Assembly (NCBI GenBank): GCA_029962745.1
Contig: CM057162.1
Coordinates: 13,107,139-13,171,138 of the forward strand
From: Echinometra lucunter
Taxonomy: Eukaryota > Echinodermata > Echinoidea > Camarodonta > Echinometridae
Length of the DNA: 64,000 bases
Reading direction: 5' to 3'
The notes below the pieces were generated by a model. It saw nothing but the letters and a program-made list of their open reading frames with translations, did no database searches and was not told the origin of the DNA. Within the stretch, counting starts at the first letter, position 1. Every line of letters begins with the position of its first letter. The translations under genes and the position numbers were made by a program. Shown piece after piece: positions 36,557-46,674 of the stretch.

Positions 36557-38774
36557 AGAATTCCACAGAAAATATGATTGGAATATAACAAGATCTTCCA
36601 CATGTAACATGTACATCTGTTTATGTACTGCAATCAATATGGGACCATATTTAATCAGTTTCATGTCAGTTTTCTTTGTGCTTGAAAAACTGTATACACA
36701 AGCTTTAAAATTTAATGGGAAAGAGAATATCTAGACTTGATGAAATCCTCGAGAAATAAATCAGTATCCATGCTTATACCTTGCCCTTCCTACTTGAATG
36801 AAATGAAAAAAATTATATTGTTTTATAGTGATTACCAATACCAAGAAGGGACCAAGAATAAGAGAGATAATATCGTGCATTCAGTGTGCCCTCAGTAGCA
36901 TATGTGCGGTGGGTATGTGCCGTAGAGATGACCCCCATTTTTACTGTACACTCAAATTTTCGTTCCAAAGCATACTATTTTCTTCCTTGTTGAGTAAACC
37001 TTTTTTTTTTTTTCATTTTGTTGTTTCAGTCGCTTCGCTCCGTTCCAAAGAATATCATTTTTGGTGAAAAGTTGAAAATGAGTTTCATCCAAAGTGTGCT
37101 ATCCAGGCTCACACGTACGAACCCCTAGCCTTACCCAGTCCGGAGCATGCATGTACTAAACTACGTGTATGCACGCTCAGACTCACAGACAAGCCGTAAT
37201 GTGTTCCATGGCACAATGATATGGTATTGAAATCCAGTTCCAGTGACCCAAGAAGTTATCAGTTCTAAAGACCATCCTTTCCATGATAGACCTGTAAGCC
37301 CGTACCAAAGCCCCCTTTTAAATAAAAATTTAGTAGTTCCAAAGACCATCCTTTCCATGATATTGATAAGCCTGTTCTGAAGCCCCCCCCCCCTTTTTGT
37401 CTTGCCAGCGACACATGTACAATACCTACCATTTATGGGGTTGAGACCCCCCCCCCCCCCCCCAGGCTAACGAGCTTACATTGTACGCAAAAAAGGCTTC
37501 AAAAAGAACCAACATTAGATCTAGGTCTAACATTAGATACAGGGGTACATGTGTAGATTCGGGAGGGGGAGACCCTACTGTATGTCTGCACACATAACAT
37601 TTCACTTGAACTTGAAATTTACAAGCCTTTCCTTTGGTATTCCTCTAATGGCTGACCTCATTTTAGTCCTCATATCGTAGAGAGTAACTGTGCCGAAAAT
37701 CTCATCGAAATTCGAGTAAGAACAATGTCATTTTCACTAGGAAAAGAAAGGGTGTCAATTTGACACCAGAAAAGAGGAAGGTTCCCTTGTTTGTGCACCC
37801 ATTCACTTTGTACGCAGTTAGGATTTTTTGTATGAAAGGTGACATTTTCAACTTCAAGGCATGTGAATGAAAACACATAAAATAGGGTCTTGATATTTCT
37901 CACCAAACCATTTTCCCCCATTTTCTTCACTCATATATTTCATTAGAATTGATAAGATGATTTGCTTGTTTGTTGCATCTTTTGTGGTGTTGGAATCGCC
38001 CAGTTACGCATATGTGAAGACATGGCCTGGCTACTGCGCAGACAGACATTAACACAAAAGAAACAAATATTGCGCATGAATTTGTCAATCTTGTGAAAGA
38101 TTCATGAAATCTTGTGTTGTGGTCTTGTGGATAAGTGTTCTATTTCTTTTGTAAATAACATGTCTGGATGAACACTATCTTGGTAGATAGATCTAACATT
38201 ACACATGTTAGTTGTTACACAACCAAACGTTAGACAGAGTCAAACTGCACTGCTGCTAAGTTAGTGCTGAATATCTCCAATTTTGCTCACTCAGCTCAGC
38301 TCACATCACATGAATGAGAGGTTAATCTCGACTTTGGCATGTTTGGACCCTGGCCTAGGTAACATTTTGCACATATTGATAATCCAGTCTGTTACTTATA
38401 TTTCGAAAACTCAGGAGTGATCAGAACAGAAATAACAAAACATTAGGGTGTAATATAAAATCTAGATCTAAATGGATTATTCTCCCTTCAATTTCTTGGT
38501 CTCGAAATGGTCTTCAACTTTGCCAGTTGAACTCGAGTTGAAGCATGTCACTTTTTACCAGACATGTTCACAAAATGCAAGTTAACTTGTTGTATCTAGA
38601 ACTTGTTTCTAATTATGATATGAAGAAATGACATGTTTATACAATGAATGTAAAATTTTCCTATAGAATGCATGATAGAGAGTTAAATTACATATATTTT
38701 CAACACAAAACAACACAGAATTTGATTTAAAATTGAACAGATGCAAGAACATGAAGATAATGAAATGTACTTAC
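36557..38774. other. Intron 1 segment next to GSK3 exon 1
   Basis: Contains a repeated CAAAGACCATCCTTTCCATGA block (37264 and 37336), C-runs (37386-37394 and 37447-37463) and, near 38103-38140, GTTGTGGTCTTGTGGATAAGTG, a fragment of the tRNA-like SINE head found at 48572. No coding signal. Confidence 0.55.
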
Positions 38775-38862
38775 GAGAAACTTTCAGTCCACCATAACTG
38801 CTAGTACTACCTCTGTTGGCATCAGCAAATGATGTCGTTCTTGGCCTTCCACTTCCACTCAT
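38775..38862 (-). CDS. GSK3: GSK3 coding exon 1 (start codon, inhibitory Ser site)
   Basis: The 88-nt exon starts at ATG (38862 on the minus strand) and encodes MSGSGRPRTTSFADA through YGGLKVS plus the first base of the Arg codon finished by exon 2. RPRTTSF is the conserved Akt/PKA phosphorylation motif; its Ser (residue 11 here, Ser9 in human GSK3B) gives the pseudosubstrate inhibition of the kinase. On the minus strand the donor is GTAAGT. Directly upstream of the ATG the minus strand reads TATATATTTAG-C-ATG, so a 5'-UTR intron may end one base before the start codon. The transcription start would then lie further right. Confidence 0.94.
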
Positions 38863-39754
38863 GCTAAATATATATTATATGTCTATTTTACAATATTGTT
38901 ACAATTTTTACAGGAGAATTAAAACATGTTTTACATGGTAGGCAAGCAAGGAGGGCGTTTGCCTGTGATGAGAAAATGCGAGTCAACCCTTTTTGGGGCG
39001 ACGAGAAGGGGTCGATTTCTTAGGACCTGGCCTATATTTTAACTTCAATTCTGACCCGTCATATAATTCCACTTGCATAGAAGATTCCCGTTGATTTTCG
39101 TTTCAAAATTATGCGATCATGGCCTCATTTTTGATGATTTCTGGCAAGAACACTGCGTTTATCATACGCTGTTTGTTACCGCACACATCTCTCGTTGCCA
39201 CTATTTTCTGCCATACATACAATACACAGTTTCGATCGCGAAACACGGCAACCATCGGCTCTTCAGTAGTCAACCGTAAGCCAATGGGAAAGCTTAGATT
39301 TGGTAGTTCGGTTGCCGCCGTATAACTTCGTCCCTTTCCGTAATTAGTCGGCAGTGTCCACTCAAAATTATTTTTGCTAAATGAAAATCATAGACAATTT
39401 TTGGTAGTTTTCATCATTCATCACGAAACAAAAAAGTTATATCCGTTTTAATTTCACAGGGTTCTTCCCTTTTTACACCTTAAAAACTAAATTCATTTTT
39501 ATGACGTAATAAACCATCTAGTACTAGGTCACGGGAGCGATAGGTCAGTCATGTCAGAGGTGCTCGCAGTGGCGAGTGTGTAAAAACGCCGCTCTCCTGT
39601 CAAATGTTAGGCCAACTGCCTTTACTTCGGTCCCGTACCCCTATTTTTGTGTGAGTACATTGCAAGAAATTTTGTTGTTTAAATTTTTCATTTTTAAGAA
39701 CAATTGTACATGCCTTAATTTTGACGGAGCATATTTTTAGATAGTGATCATAAA

Positions 39755-40060
39755 GGGAAAGTCCACCTTAGAAGTTTCACTGTTACAATGATAGAGTCTA
39801 GACTAGACAAAGATAAATTTGAACAACATTAAAACTAGACATGCTAGATCTAGGCTAGGCCTAGCCCTAGGCTAGGGGTCTAGTCTAGATCATAAAGCAT
39901 GTACTAGATCTAGATTCTAAAGAAATGAGCAAAATCGGTGAAAGAAAAATAAGAAAATTATACTCATTTACACTTTCTACTATTCTAGTAAATTACTCTC
40001 AGCTCTGCGAATCGGCAACAGTGATGACATCATATGCGAGTCGGTCTCTAATTTTTTGTG
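39755..40060. repeat. Dispersed repeat, 'AGGGAAAGTCCACC' family, inverted copy
   Basis: It begins AAAGGGAAAGTCCACCTTAG and runs through GTTTCACTGTTACAATGATAG, TGAGCAAAATCGGTGAAAG and GGCAACAGTGATGACATCATATG. These blocks appear in reverse orientation at 45430-45629 and 62000-62195. Confidence 0.8.
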
Positions 40061-40544
40061 ATTTTACCTTGACTGTACCTTGATTTACCTTGATGGTGGG
40101 TACTTTTTGGCAAGGCAGTGTATACAGCCACACACGTGTGGTTGTATCCACAGCATCGACATGAGGATACAGCCACACTCAACTGAATTCCCACTTATAC
40201 TCTGCGCCGCTACAGCTATCGCTAGTCATTTGTGTATGTATGCACTGCACAAGCGATGTGTAAATTCATGCGACAGTGTTGCCAAACCCGGGTGCCAAAC
40301 CCCAAAACTTGGATCGTCACGAAGGCAGAGTCTTATATAAAAGTCTATCTCCAGTATCTGAATTAAAAATTATGAAAAAGTACATTATTCAAAACAAAAT
40401 TATTGATGGCAGAGAGAGGGTGGAAAAGGGAGAGAATTCAGTGCATAAAAACGCACAAGTACACGTACACACCACACCCATGCTTATTGCCCTCATCTAC
40501 AACCACCCCCCCTCCCTCCCCAAACACACATACGCACACACGCA

Positions 40545-41040
40545 CTTCTCAGACTAGGTATCAGCTTTGTTGCTCTAGGTTGTATTTTTTCCACTTTAAT
40601 ATCAATGTCTTTAAGTATGGGAGCCATACACTGCTGCAGTATTCCAGGGATGGAACGTATGATCGACTGTACAATTGTACTAGCCCCCTTTCATCCAGGT
40701 CAGACTCTCAGAGAACGTTCTCTTGATCAATCCCAGAAGACGATTCGCCTTGGCACATATTCTATCCACATGATTAGAAAATTGCATATTACTGTCAAAA
40801 ATCACTCCAAGATCATTCTCCTGGGTTACTTGAAGAAGTGTTGATGTGTCATTCGGGTTCAGGTGATAACTCAATCCAGGATTTTTCTTTCCAATACACA
40901 TTACTTTACATTTCTTATGACTGAAGGATAATTGCCAATCTCTAGCCCAAGATGTGAGTTTGAACAAGTCCTCTTGGAGGTTTCTATTGTCGGCCTCTTC
41001 GTATCGTGAAGCGTACAGTTTAGTGTCATCAGCAAAAAGC
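40545..41040 (-). pseudogene. LINE reverse transcriptase remnant
   Basis: Read on the minus strand from 41040, the frame begins KLFADDTKLYASRYEEADN. FADD is the RT catalytic box of non-LTR retrotransposons. It continues through LTSWARDWQLSFSHKKCKVM, the LGVIFDSNMQFSNHVD box and RLLGLIKRTF. A frame slip in a G-run near 40686 is followed by VEKIQPRATKLIPSLR, the usual next motif. The copy is truncated at both ends. On its 5' side it stops exactly at a TTAA (41041-41044), where a MITE fragment begins. It differs in sequence from the LINE at 19453. Confidence 0.9.
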
Positions 41041-41044
41041 TTAA

Positions 41045-41240
41045 AGGTATTGGCTAACTTTGTGAGCAGCTGATTTAAAAAATTCTCAAACTAAGATGAA
41101 ACGTATGAGTACTTGTATTTGTACTCAGAAACCCTGAAACCAACCATAATTTGGAATGAAAAAGTGTAAGTTAGACGCAGACGGCAATTTTGTTATCCTT
41201 CGTCTCAGGAGACAATCACTAAGAGGACCACATTGCTTGA
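41045..41240. mobile_element. Partial TTAA-type MITE (AGGYATTGGCTAAC family)
   Basis: It starts AGGTATTGGCTAACTTTGTG directly after TTAA (41041-41044) and matches the right half of 17125-17617 in reverse orientation. No second end is visible, so it is truncated. It abuts the LINE remnant. Confidence 0.78.
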
Positions 41241-41873
41241 ATTTGAAAATGCTGTTATTCCATTTTAAAATCTAAGATAAGATTTATCATTGTATAAATA
41301 TGGGTCTGAAAACTAGAAACTATGCCTTTGAATATGTCTTGCCTGACGTGGCAGAATTTGTTTTTTGTGGGATGTTACAATCATGGAAGAAACCTCCATA
41401 GGAAACCTTTTTCCAGATCTTTTGATATTGAAAAATCTGAAATATTAATATTCTTCCATTTATAACAAGGATATATTACTGATTCAGGAACTTGTAGAAA
41501 AAATCGATCTGAATGTGTAGGGTCCCTCTTGGCCAGCCATAATTTACCCGATTAATGACGTGTGATGGCACTGCATGTTGACTAAAAAAGATGTGACTGC
41601 TTTGGAGGCGTCATAAGTCCTTGTCTCGCAAGTTGTCTTTGACCATGCATCTTGGTAAAGATGGCTTTGTAAGAAAACACCTAGCAGACAACTAGCCAAC
41701 TAGCGCCAATTGAGGCAAGATGTCTGACTTATGACAGTTTTGAAAAAGAGACCCCAGTTTCTCAAAACCGTCGTAAACTGACATGGCTATGAAAGGGAAT
41801 CTGCGTGCAGACACTAATCTTATTTGTTTTGCCTTTGATATCAGGTTTCTTGAAGGACAGTCACATTTTTAAA

Positions 41874-41955
41874 ATGGCTTCAACTCCACCAATGGAAGAG
41901 TTTCCGACAAGGACTAAGGCTAAGCGGAAATACCAAAAATACCGTGTTGGAGATG
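41874..41955 (+). CDS. SNAPC2: SNAPC2-like coding exon 1
   Basis: The ATG at 41874 (AAAATGG context) opens a basic N-terminus, MASTPPMEEFPTRTKAKRKY through RVGD, and the donor is GATG|GTAAGA. Upstream in-frame codons exist, but they lie before a good acceptor (GATATCAG, 41837-41844), so they are intronic. The exon contributes 27 codons plus one base. The basic stretch TRTKAKRKYQK may act as a nuclear localisation signal. Confidence 0.8.
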
Positions 41956-43185
41956 GTAAGATAATATCCATTTTTTCCATAGTGGGTTTAAACAAAATCA
42001 GTGACTGGGGAACAGGGGACCATTCCTCAAAACCGTCATAAGTCTATCTCCTTTGGACATCCATTGAAACGTTGTTGTAGAATTAACACACGTTTCAATG
42101 GGATGTCTATGAACGTAGACTTATGACGATTTCGAGAAACACAACCCTGAAAGATACCTATAAATATGTTTTTAAACTTTCAGAGAGCTCTTGGATATAA
42201 AGAATTATTAGTTATGCCATCATCTTGGAAACTATTTCTGTATTCCTAAAATTTCCCCCAAGGGAGATTTTGAGAGTCCCCTGCTTTTTGGGGTGTTCAC
42301 CTCTGCGTATGGTATACTGCATTTATGTAAATTGTAAACACACTGTTTTATTTCAGAGGGAAATAAATGTAAATTAATGTATCAAAGTTTTTGAATGAAG
42401 TGAATTCTGTTGATGATTTGTAAGTGTGTCAGAAAGAAATTTATTTCCTTTTAATTTAGTCAGACATGTATTTGAAAAGAAAGAACAAGATCTGCATAGA
42501 GCGGCGACTTGCCTAGGTCAATTAGATTCAGTTACAGTGAAAACTCAGTATAACAAGTATAACCTGATGGCAGTTTTTGTGTTTCGCTGATCACTTCAGT
42601 CTATGGAGGCACAACACGTTAATCAATATTTTGGAGTACACGCGAAATAAAAGTGCTTGACCCCTGTGTGATTTTTGCCATCATTTTTTGCCATCAATTT
42701 TTGCCATCAAATCATCTTTACTTCTTTTGTGACATCACAATTAGCTTAATACTTGTTGAGCATCTGAGGCAAAGAAAGCCCCACCCATCACAAAATATGT
42801 GCTAAAACAGGAGTGCGCAAATGCAGTTAACTTCTTTTCTTTAATTAAACATTCTTGTTTTATTTTTTAAAACCAAATTCTGTCTCATAGAAAAGAAAAA
42901 ATTATGTTCTTTAATTACAGTTAAATGGTTTCAGATGTGGAATATAAAGCAAATAATCACTTTCTGGTTTCAGTCAATGAGACAAACTATCACTTCCTCT
43001 GCGATCTAGATGTACAAGCTATCTTTCCTCAGCTTCGCTTCAGAAAGATAGCTACATCAAGATTGCCTCGGAAGTGATAGTTTGACCATTACCTTCACCA
43101 ACGGTGATTATTCGCTTATTATTGACATAAATTGCCCTTTGTGATCGCAGAGCACTTTTTTCAAATACATGTATTTCTTTTAAAG
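41956..43185 (+). other. SNAPC2-like intron 1
   Basis: Contains a foldback MITE (42027-42148). No other structure supported. Confidence 0.75.
42027..42148. mobile_element. Foldback MITE, copy of the 32912-33051 family
   Basis: Left CTCAAAACCGTCATAAGTC and right GACTTATGACGATTTCGAG form the arms. The inner GGACATCCATTGAAACG and CGTTTCAATGGGATGTC pair imperfectly. Confidence 0.8.
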
Positions 43186-43333
43186 GTACAAATGTGCGAC
43201 GATCCAGCAGGGTACGTGTGCAGAAGATAGACCGTGATCCCATGTCCGATTCTGAAAGAGTAGTCAACGGAAGACAAAGATGCATCCGATGGACCACTTT
43301 AGAGAAACAGCTTCTCCTGCGGACGCTCAAAGA
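43186..43333 (+). CDS. SNAPC2: SNAPC2-like coding exon 2 (start of Myb/SANT-like domain)
   Basis: The acceptor is TTTCTTTTAAAG and the donor GAGTAAG. The exon completes Gly28 and runs from TNVRRSSRVRVQKIDRDP to RWTTLEKQLLLRTLK plus two bases of a Glu codon. VRRSSRVR matches the basic start of human SNAPC2, and W-T/S-x-x-EK-x-LL-x-LL is the first helix of its Myb/SANT-like fold. The central Trp is residue 63. Confidence 0.88.
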
Positions 43334-43628
43334 GTAAGACATCTAAGCTCCGTAATCCTTAACATCCTTGTTGGTATTAACAAACATTTTGTTTAAAAAG
43401 GGAGCAGTCATAGAAAAATTTAAATGAATTATACATGTTGTAGTTGGAAGATATGTACATGTATACAAAATGTCCCCAGAATGGAAACGAGACATTTGGA
43501 TCAATATTGGTTAAGCCCCATGTACGGTTTTTCATAGCAAAAAGAAAATTGGCGTGAAACTGGTTAGCAATCACAGTACTTCATGCTTGTCATGTACAGT
43601 ATGTGATTCATGTCATGTTTTGGTGATT

Positions 43629-43793
43629 CAGGGAAAATTTTTTTTTTTTTTTCCAGGGCTACTTTTTGAGCCCACCTGCCCAAAACTTCTACCGTATGTT
43701 GTGTTACAGTTTACACTGGACCCTATGAGAAGTTCAGGGGCTCTTTTTTAGTTTCCAGGGCTCTTTTTGGCATTTCAGGGGCGAATTTGCCCC
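43629..43793. repeat. Dispersed repeat, copy B (first copy at 1631-1791)
   Basis: CAGGGAAAA plus T-run, GAGCCCACCTGCCCAAA, ACCCTATGAGAAGTTCAGG and GGGGCGAATTTGCCCC align with the copy in GSK3 intron 2. Confidence 0.7.
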
Positions 43794-44442
43794 GAGCCCT
43801 CATGCATTTTTTTGCCTGTGGTGATTTATGTCGCTGGCTTAGCAATCTAAACTGTGTTTTGTCTTTTATTTGTTTGGATATTCAAATTGAGATAGAAACA
43901 AAATCACAAAATCTCAGTTTTGCTAGAGTCTTGCTGTTTTTCCCTCATAAGGCAAAGAAATATGACAAAGAGTTTTTTAGGCTCACCAAAACTGTACAGG
44001 ACGTAGAAAATATTAGTGTGTATCCAAACTAGTTTGTTTAGTATGTTAAAAACCATATCTAAGATGTTAGCATATTTGATGAGTGCATTAAATTTGAAAA
44101 CCCTACTAGGTTTTCAAGTGAAATTTCATGCAGACCATATTATATAGGAGTACATTGACTAACATACTTGCAAGAAACCGCTGTCTCTATTTTAAGGTCA
44201 ATTTCATTACAGGTATTTCAAATTACAATACATTTCTACAGAAAAAATAATCAAGGCACACTTTTTTTATGTATGCCAAAGATATTTTCCTTAAAAGGGA
44301 GTGTTGCAAGGAAGTTGCAATCGATTGCAAATCCCCCAAATCAGTCAGAAATTTACAATTAATTACAAATTTTGTGACTGATCATAAATTAGAATCTGTC
44401 CTGTTGCAAGAAAGCATTGGGCTTGATATTGATAAGATGCTC

Positions 44443-44770
44443 AAGTTTTGCTATCAATCGCAAATCAAGTGCAACTTTACAGTCAGTTGCAAATTTAGTT
44501 GATCGTAACTCCCCTTTCTTGCACCACCCCCTTAATCTAACCCCATTGCTCTTGATATTAATATCAAGCTCAAGTTTGCAATCAATCGCAAATCAAGTGC
44601 AACTTTACAATCAGTTGCAAATTTAGTTGATCGTAACTCCCCTTTCTTGCACCACCCCCTTAATCTAACCCCATTGCTTTTGATATTAATATCAAGCTCA
44701 AGTTTTGCAATCAATCGCAAATCAAGTGCAACTTTACAATCAGTTGCAAATTTAGTTGATCGTAACTCCT
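44443..44770. repeat. Tandem repeat, 128-bp unit, about 2.5 copies
   Basis: CAAATCAAGTGCAACTTTAC starts at 44461, 44589 and 44718. Units also share TTTAGTTGATCGTAACTCC, CACCACCCCCTTAATCTAAC and TTGATATTAATATCAAGCTC. Copies two and three are nearly identical. A related degenerate unit lies at about 44300-44440. Confidence 0.95.
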
Positions 44771-44811
44771 GTAGTAATCTTTTTTTGGGGGGTACAATTT
44801 TCCCTTTCTAG

Positions 44812-44921
44812 AAAATCAGCTATCTCTCAATTCAACTATTTGGCAATAAAGAGATGCGTGAAGACGAAGAAGAAGAGCGATGTGGAGATTTTCATCAGAA
44901 ACCTCCGGAAAAGAGCAACGA
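44812..44921 (+). CDS. SNAPC2: SNAPC2-like coding exon 3 (second half of SANT-like domain)
   Basis: The acceptor is CCCTTTCTAG and the donor GA|GTAAGT. The exon completes Glu77 and encodes KSAISQFNYLAIKRCVKTKK followed by KSDVEIFIRNLRKRAT plus one base. The human counterpart reads ELARELRGRSEAEIRVFLQQLKGRVA. The S-x-x-E/D-[IV]-x-x-[FI] spacing and final basic helix match the recognition-helix part of the domain. The frame is fixed by the upstream phase; another frame stays open but runs into a stop at the donor. Confidence 0.88.
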
Positions 44922-45310
44922 GTAAGTAAGAAATCATATCAGTCTCCTTGAGAGCCAGAAGGGTAGAAACTCTGTAGTATTTAAAACCTTTTTGACTCTG
45001 AGCAGGAAATCATTTTGCTAACAGGGAAAAAAAAATTGGGGGGAGAGGGGAGGAGGGGCTACTTTTTTCAAAGTTTCACAATTTTTTCACAAAACAGTCG
45101 ATGTGAATATTCAACGAATGAGTTGATGATGTCATACACTCACTATTCTCCATAATAATCTATACAAAAATTTCAGAAAATGTTCATTTTTTCACTAAAA
45201 CTGAAAAGTCATCCATCATGTCTACACTTTTTAGACCATTAATCCATTTGTACATTTGTAAGGAGTATTTAGGAATGAATTTACATTTTTGTAGCTAAAA
45301 TATGAAATTC

Positions 45311-45629
45311 TTTTCTTACCCCATAGTCAAAGTATGTTATGTAAAAAGCAATTCTTCTGAACATACCTTGACTATGGGGGTTAGAAAATTTGTAACTTCC
45401 AAGAAAATGGAGAAAATGTGAAATTTCATGTACAAAGTGAATGGAGACCTGCTCACATATGATGTCATCAGTGTTGCCAATTTGCAGAGCCGAGAGTAGT
45501 TTACTAGAAAATGTAAATGAGTGTAATTTTCTTATTCTTTGACCCATTTTGCTCATTTCTTTTGTAAAATGCTGTTCAAATTTATCTCCTTTTATTGAAA
45601 CAGTGAAATTTCTAGGGTAGACTTACCCT
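45311..45629. repeat. Dispersed repeat, 'AGGGAAAGTCCACC' family, with inverted 78-bp hairpin
   Basis: From about 45388 to the right end ACTTACCCT|TTAA it parallels 61954-62195 in the same orientation. The first 78 bp (45311-45388) match the reverse complement of 61877-61954. Confidence 0.85.
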
Positions 45630-45685
45630 TTAAGGCTTGTTCACATATGGTGTTGCAAACCCTGTAGTAAACTCCTTGTCTTTTT

Positions 45686-45688
<3 letters not shown>

Positions 45689-45718
<30 letters not shown>
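45689..45718. repeat. (GT)n microsatellite
   Basis: About 14 GT units. A C-run lies at 45736-45746. Confidence 0.97.
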
Positions 45719-45720
<2 letters not shown>

Positions 45721-46150
45721 CGAATGGTGTATGGCCCCCCCCCCCTCCCAAGTTATTTTTTTGCTTGCCTCTTTACAGCCAAAAGGTATGAAGCAGTCAA
45801 AATTCTTTAAAAGTTGGCGCAAAGTATCATGTAATAAGTTTGTCTGAGTAACTATTGGCAGAACTCACTGTACTTGAGCGTAAACTTGATGTGTTAATGC
45901 ACATCTCATCATCATAGGTGGTAAAAAAATTACCACGGTGGATGCCACTGGATACTTAAATGAGTCCTTGAAACACTATCGGCTCTGAACAGACGCTATT
46001 TGATAGCATCATCCAATAGGAAAAATTTGATTAATTCCTGCAGATATATGTAAATTGATAATAACTAGAGACTTTATCACTGATAAGGGAATTTTTGCTG
46101 AATTTTACTCACTGCCTGATTCTCCTTTTTTTATCTCCATTTTTCTACAG

Positions 46151-46191
46151 AGGCCAAGATAGAATCCATGAGAAAGAAGTCCCCTATTGAG
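46151..46191 (+). CDS. SNAPC2: SNAPC2-like coding exon 4 (41-nt micro-exon)
   Basis: The acceptor is TTTTTCTACAG and the donor GAG|GTTAGT. One base from exon 3 plus this exon gives KAKIESMRKKSPIE, ending in phase 0. Human SNAPC2 has REAIQKVHPGG and a little later PIEVW, so the final PIE continues into IW of the next exon. The small size makes it easy to miss in automatic annotation. Confidence 0.82.
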
Positions 46192-46674
46192 GTTAGTAGC
46201 ACCAGAATTTGTAGCATCGGCGCAGAAACGCCCTCACATGATGTGAAAAGCACTCTCTCATAAGTCAAAGAAAGAAGAAAAGCTGCTGCTGAAAGAAAGC
46301 TTCATTATTTGCTCAAAACATATCCAGAATAAAGTATAAAGTATCAAAATAGTAACTCAGAAACAATAGTTGGAGAGTCACAACTTGAATTTTTGTTAGA
46401 AGAGCTTTAAAATGTGTCATATATGTTGAGGGCCTGTCTGCGCACAATACATTTAGAAGGTGTTTTTGGTGCTCATGCGACAAATTAACCTGTTAATAAA
46501 AAGTCCTTTATTCATGGACCATTGAGGGTAATTGAATAGTTAATACTTATCAGAATTGATGATGATATTGAATAGTAAATCACTAAGTTTGGCTCATAGT
46601 ACACAAGTAATTGGTTATTCGGTATCCAGAAAGAGCAGCTAGTTTTTGACAAACTGTTTCCATTAATATTAATT

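Larger units (their letters stand above)
2041..38774 (-). other. GSK3 intron 1 (36.7 kb)
   Basis: This very large first coding intron is bounded by GTAAGT next to exon 1 and ATCAG next to exon 2. I found no third gene in it on either strand. Open frames inside it are short, or driven by microsatellites, purine tracts and C-runs. Recognisable content is mobile DNA: a TIR element with internal minisatellite, several elements flanked by TTAA, hairpin MITEs and one LINE 3' end. Each is listed separately. Confidence 0.85.
1..38862 (-). other. GSK3: GSK3 gene span (5' part: exons 1-3; continues past left edge)
   Basis: Three exons on the minus strand join in frame to give the N-terminal part of glycogen synthase kinase-3. 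Exon 1 (29 codons plus 1 base) joins exon 2 (194 nt) to complete an Arg codon. Exon 2 ends in phase 0 and exon 3 (84 nt) follows. All splice sites read from the sequence are GT-AG, and an 84-nt third exon ending in SSGEK agrees with the vertebrate GSK3B layout as I recall it. The remaining kinase exons (activation loop, C-lobe) lie to the left of base 1. Intron 1 is about 36.7 kb and intron 2 about 1.4 kb. GSK3 is a cytosolic/nuclear Ser/Thr kinase of Wnt/beta-catenin and insulin signalling. Confidence 0.95.
38863..41844. promoter_or_regulatory. Intergenic/5'-UTR interval between divergent GSK3 and SNAPC2-like genes
   Basis: The two start codons are 3.0 kb apart and face away from each other, so this interval should contain both promoters and any non-coding first exons. 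I see no clear CpG island, TATA box placement or initiator that would fix a start site. The interval also holds a dispersed repeat (39755-40060), a LINE remnant and a MITE piece, which leaves 38863-39750 as the most likely regulatory core. No conserved upstream coding exon was seen. Confidence 0.5.
43334..44811 (+). other. SNAPC2-like intron 2
   Basis: Carries the dispersed repeat at 43629-43793 and a 128-bp tandem repeat at 44443-44770. Confidence 0.8.
44922..46150 (+). other. SNAPC2-like intron 3
   Basis: Contains part of a dispersed repeat (45311-45629), a (GT)n and a C-run. Confidence 0.8.

Noticed and set aside
39073..39325. Small open frames in the GSK3/SNAPC2 interval as upstream exons or a third gene
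   Set aside because: Two overlapping 68-codon frames in different phases, no recognisable domain, no convincing splice partners.
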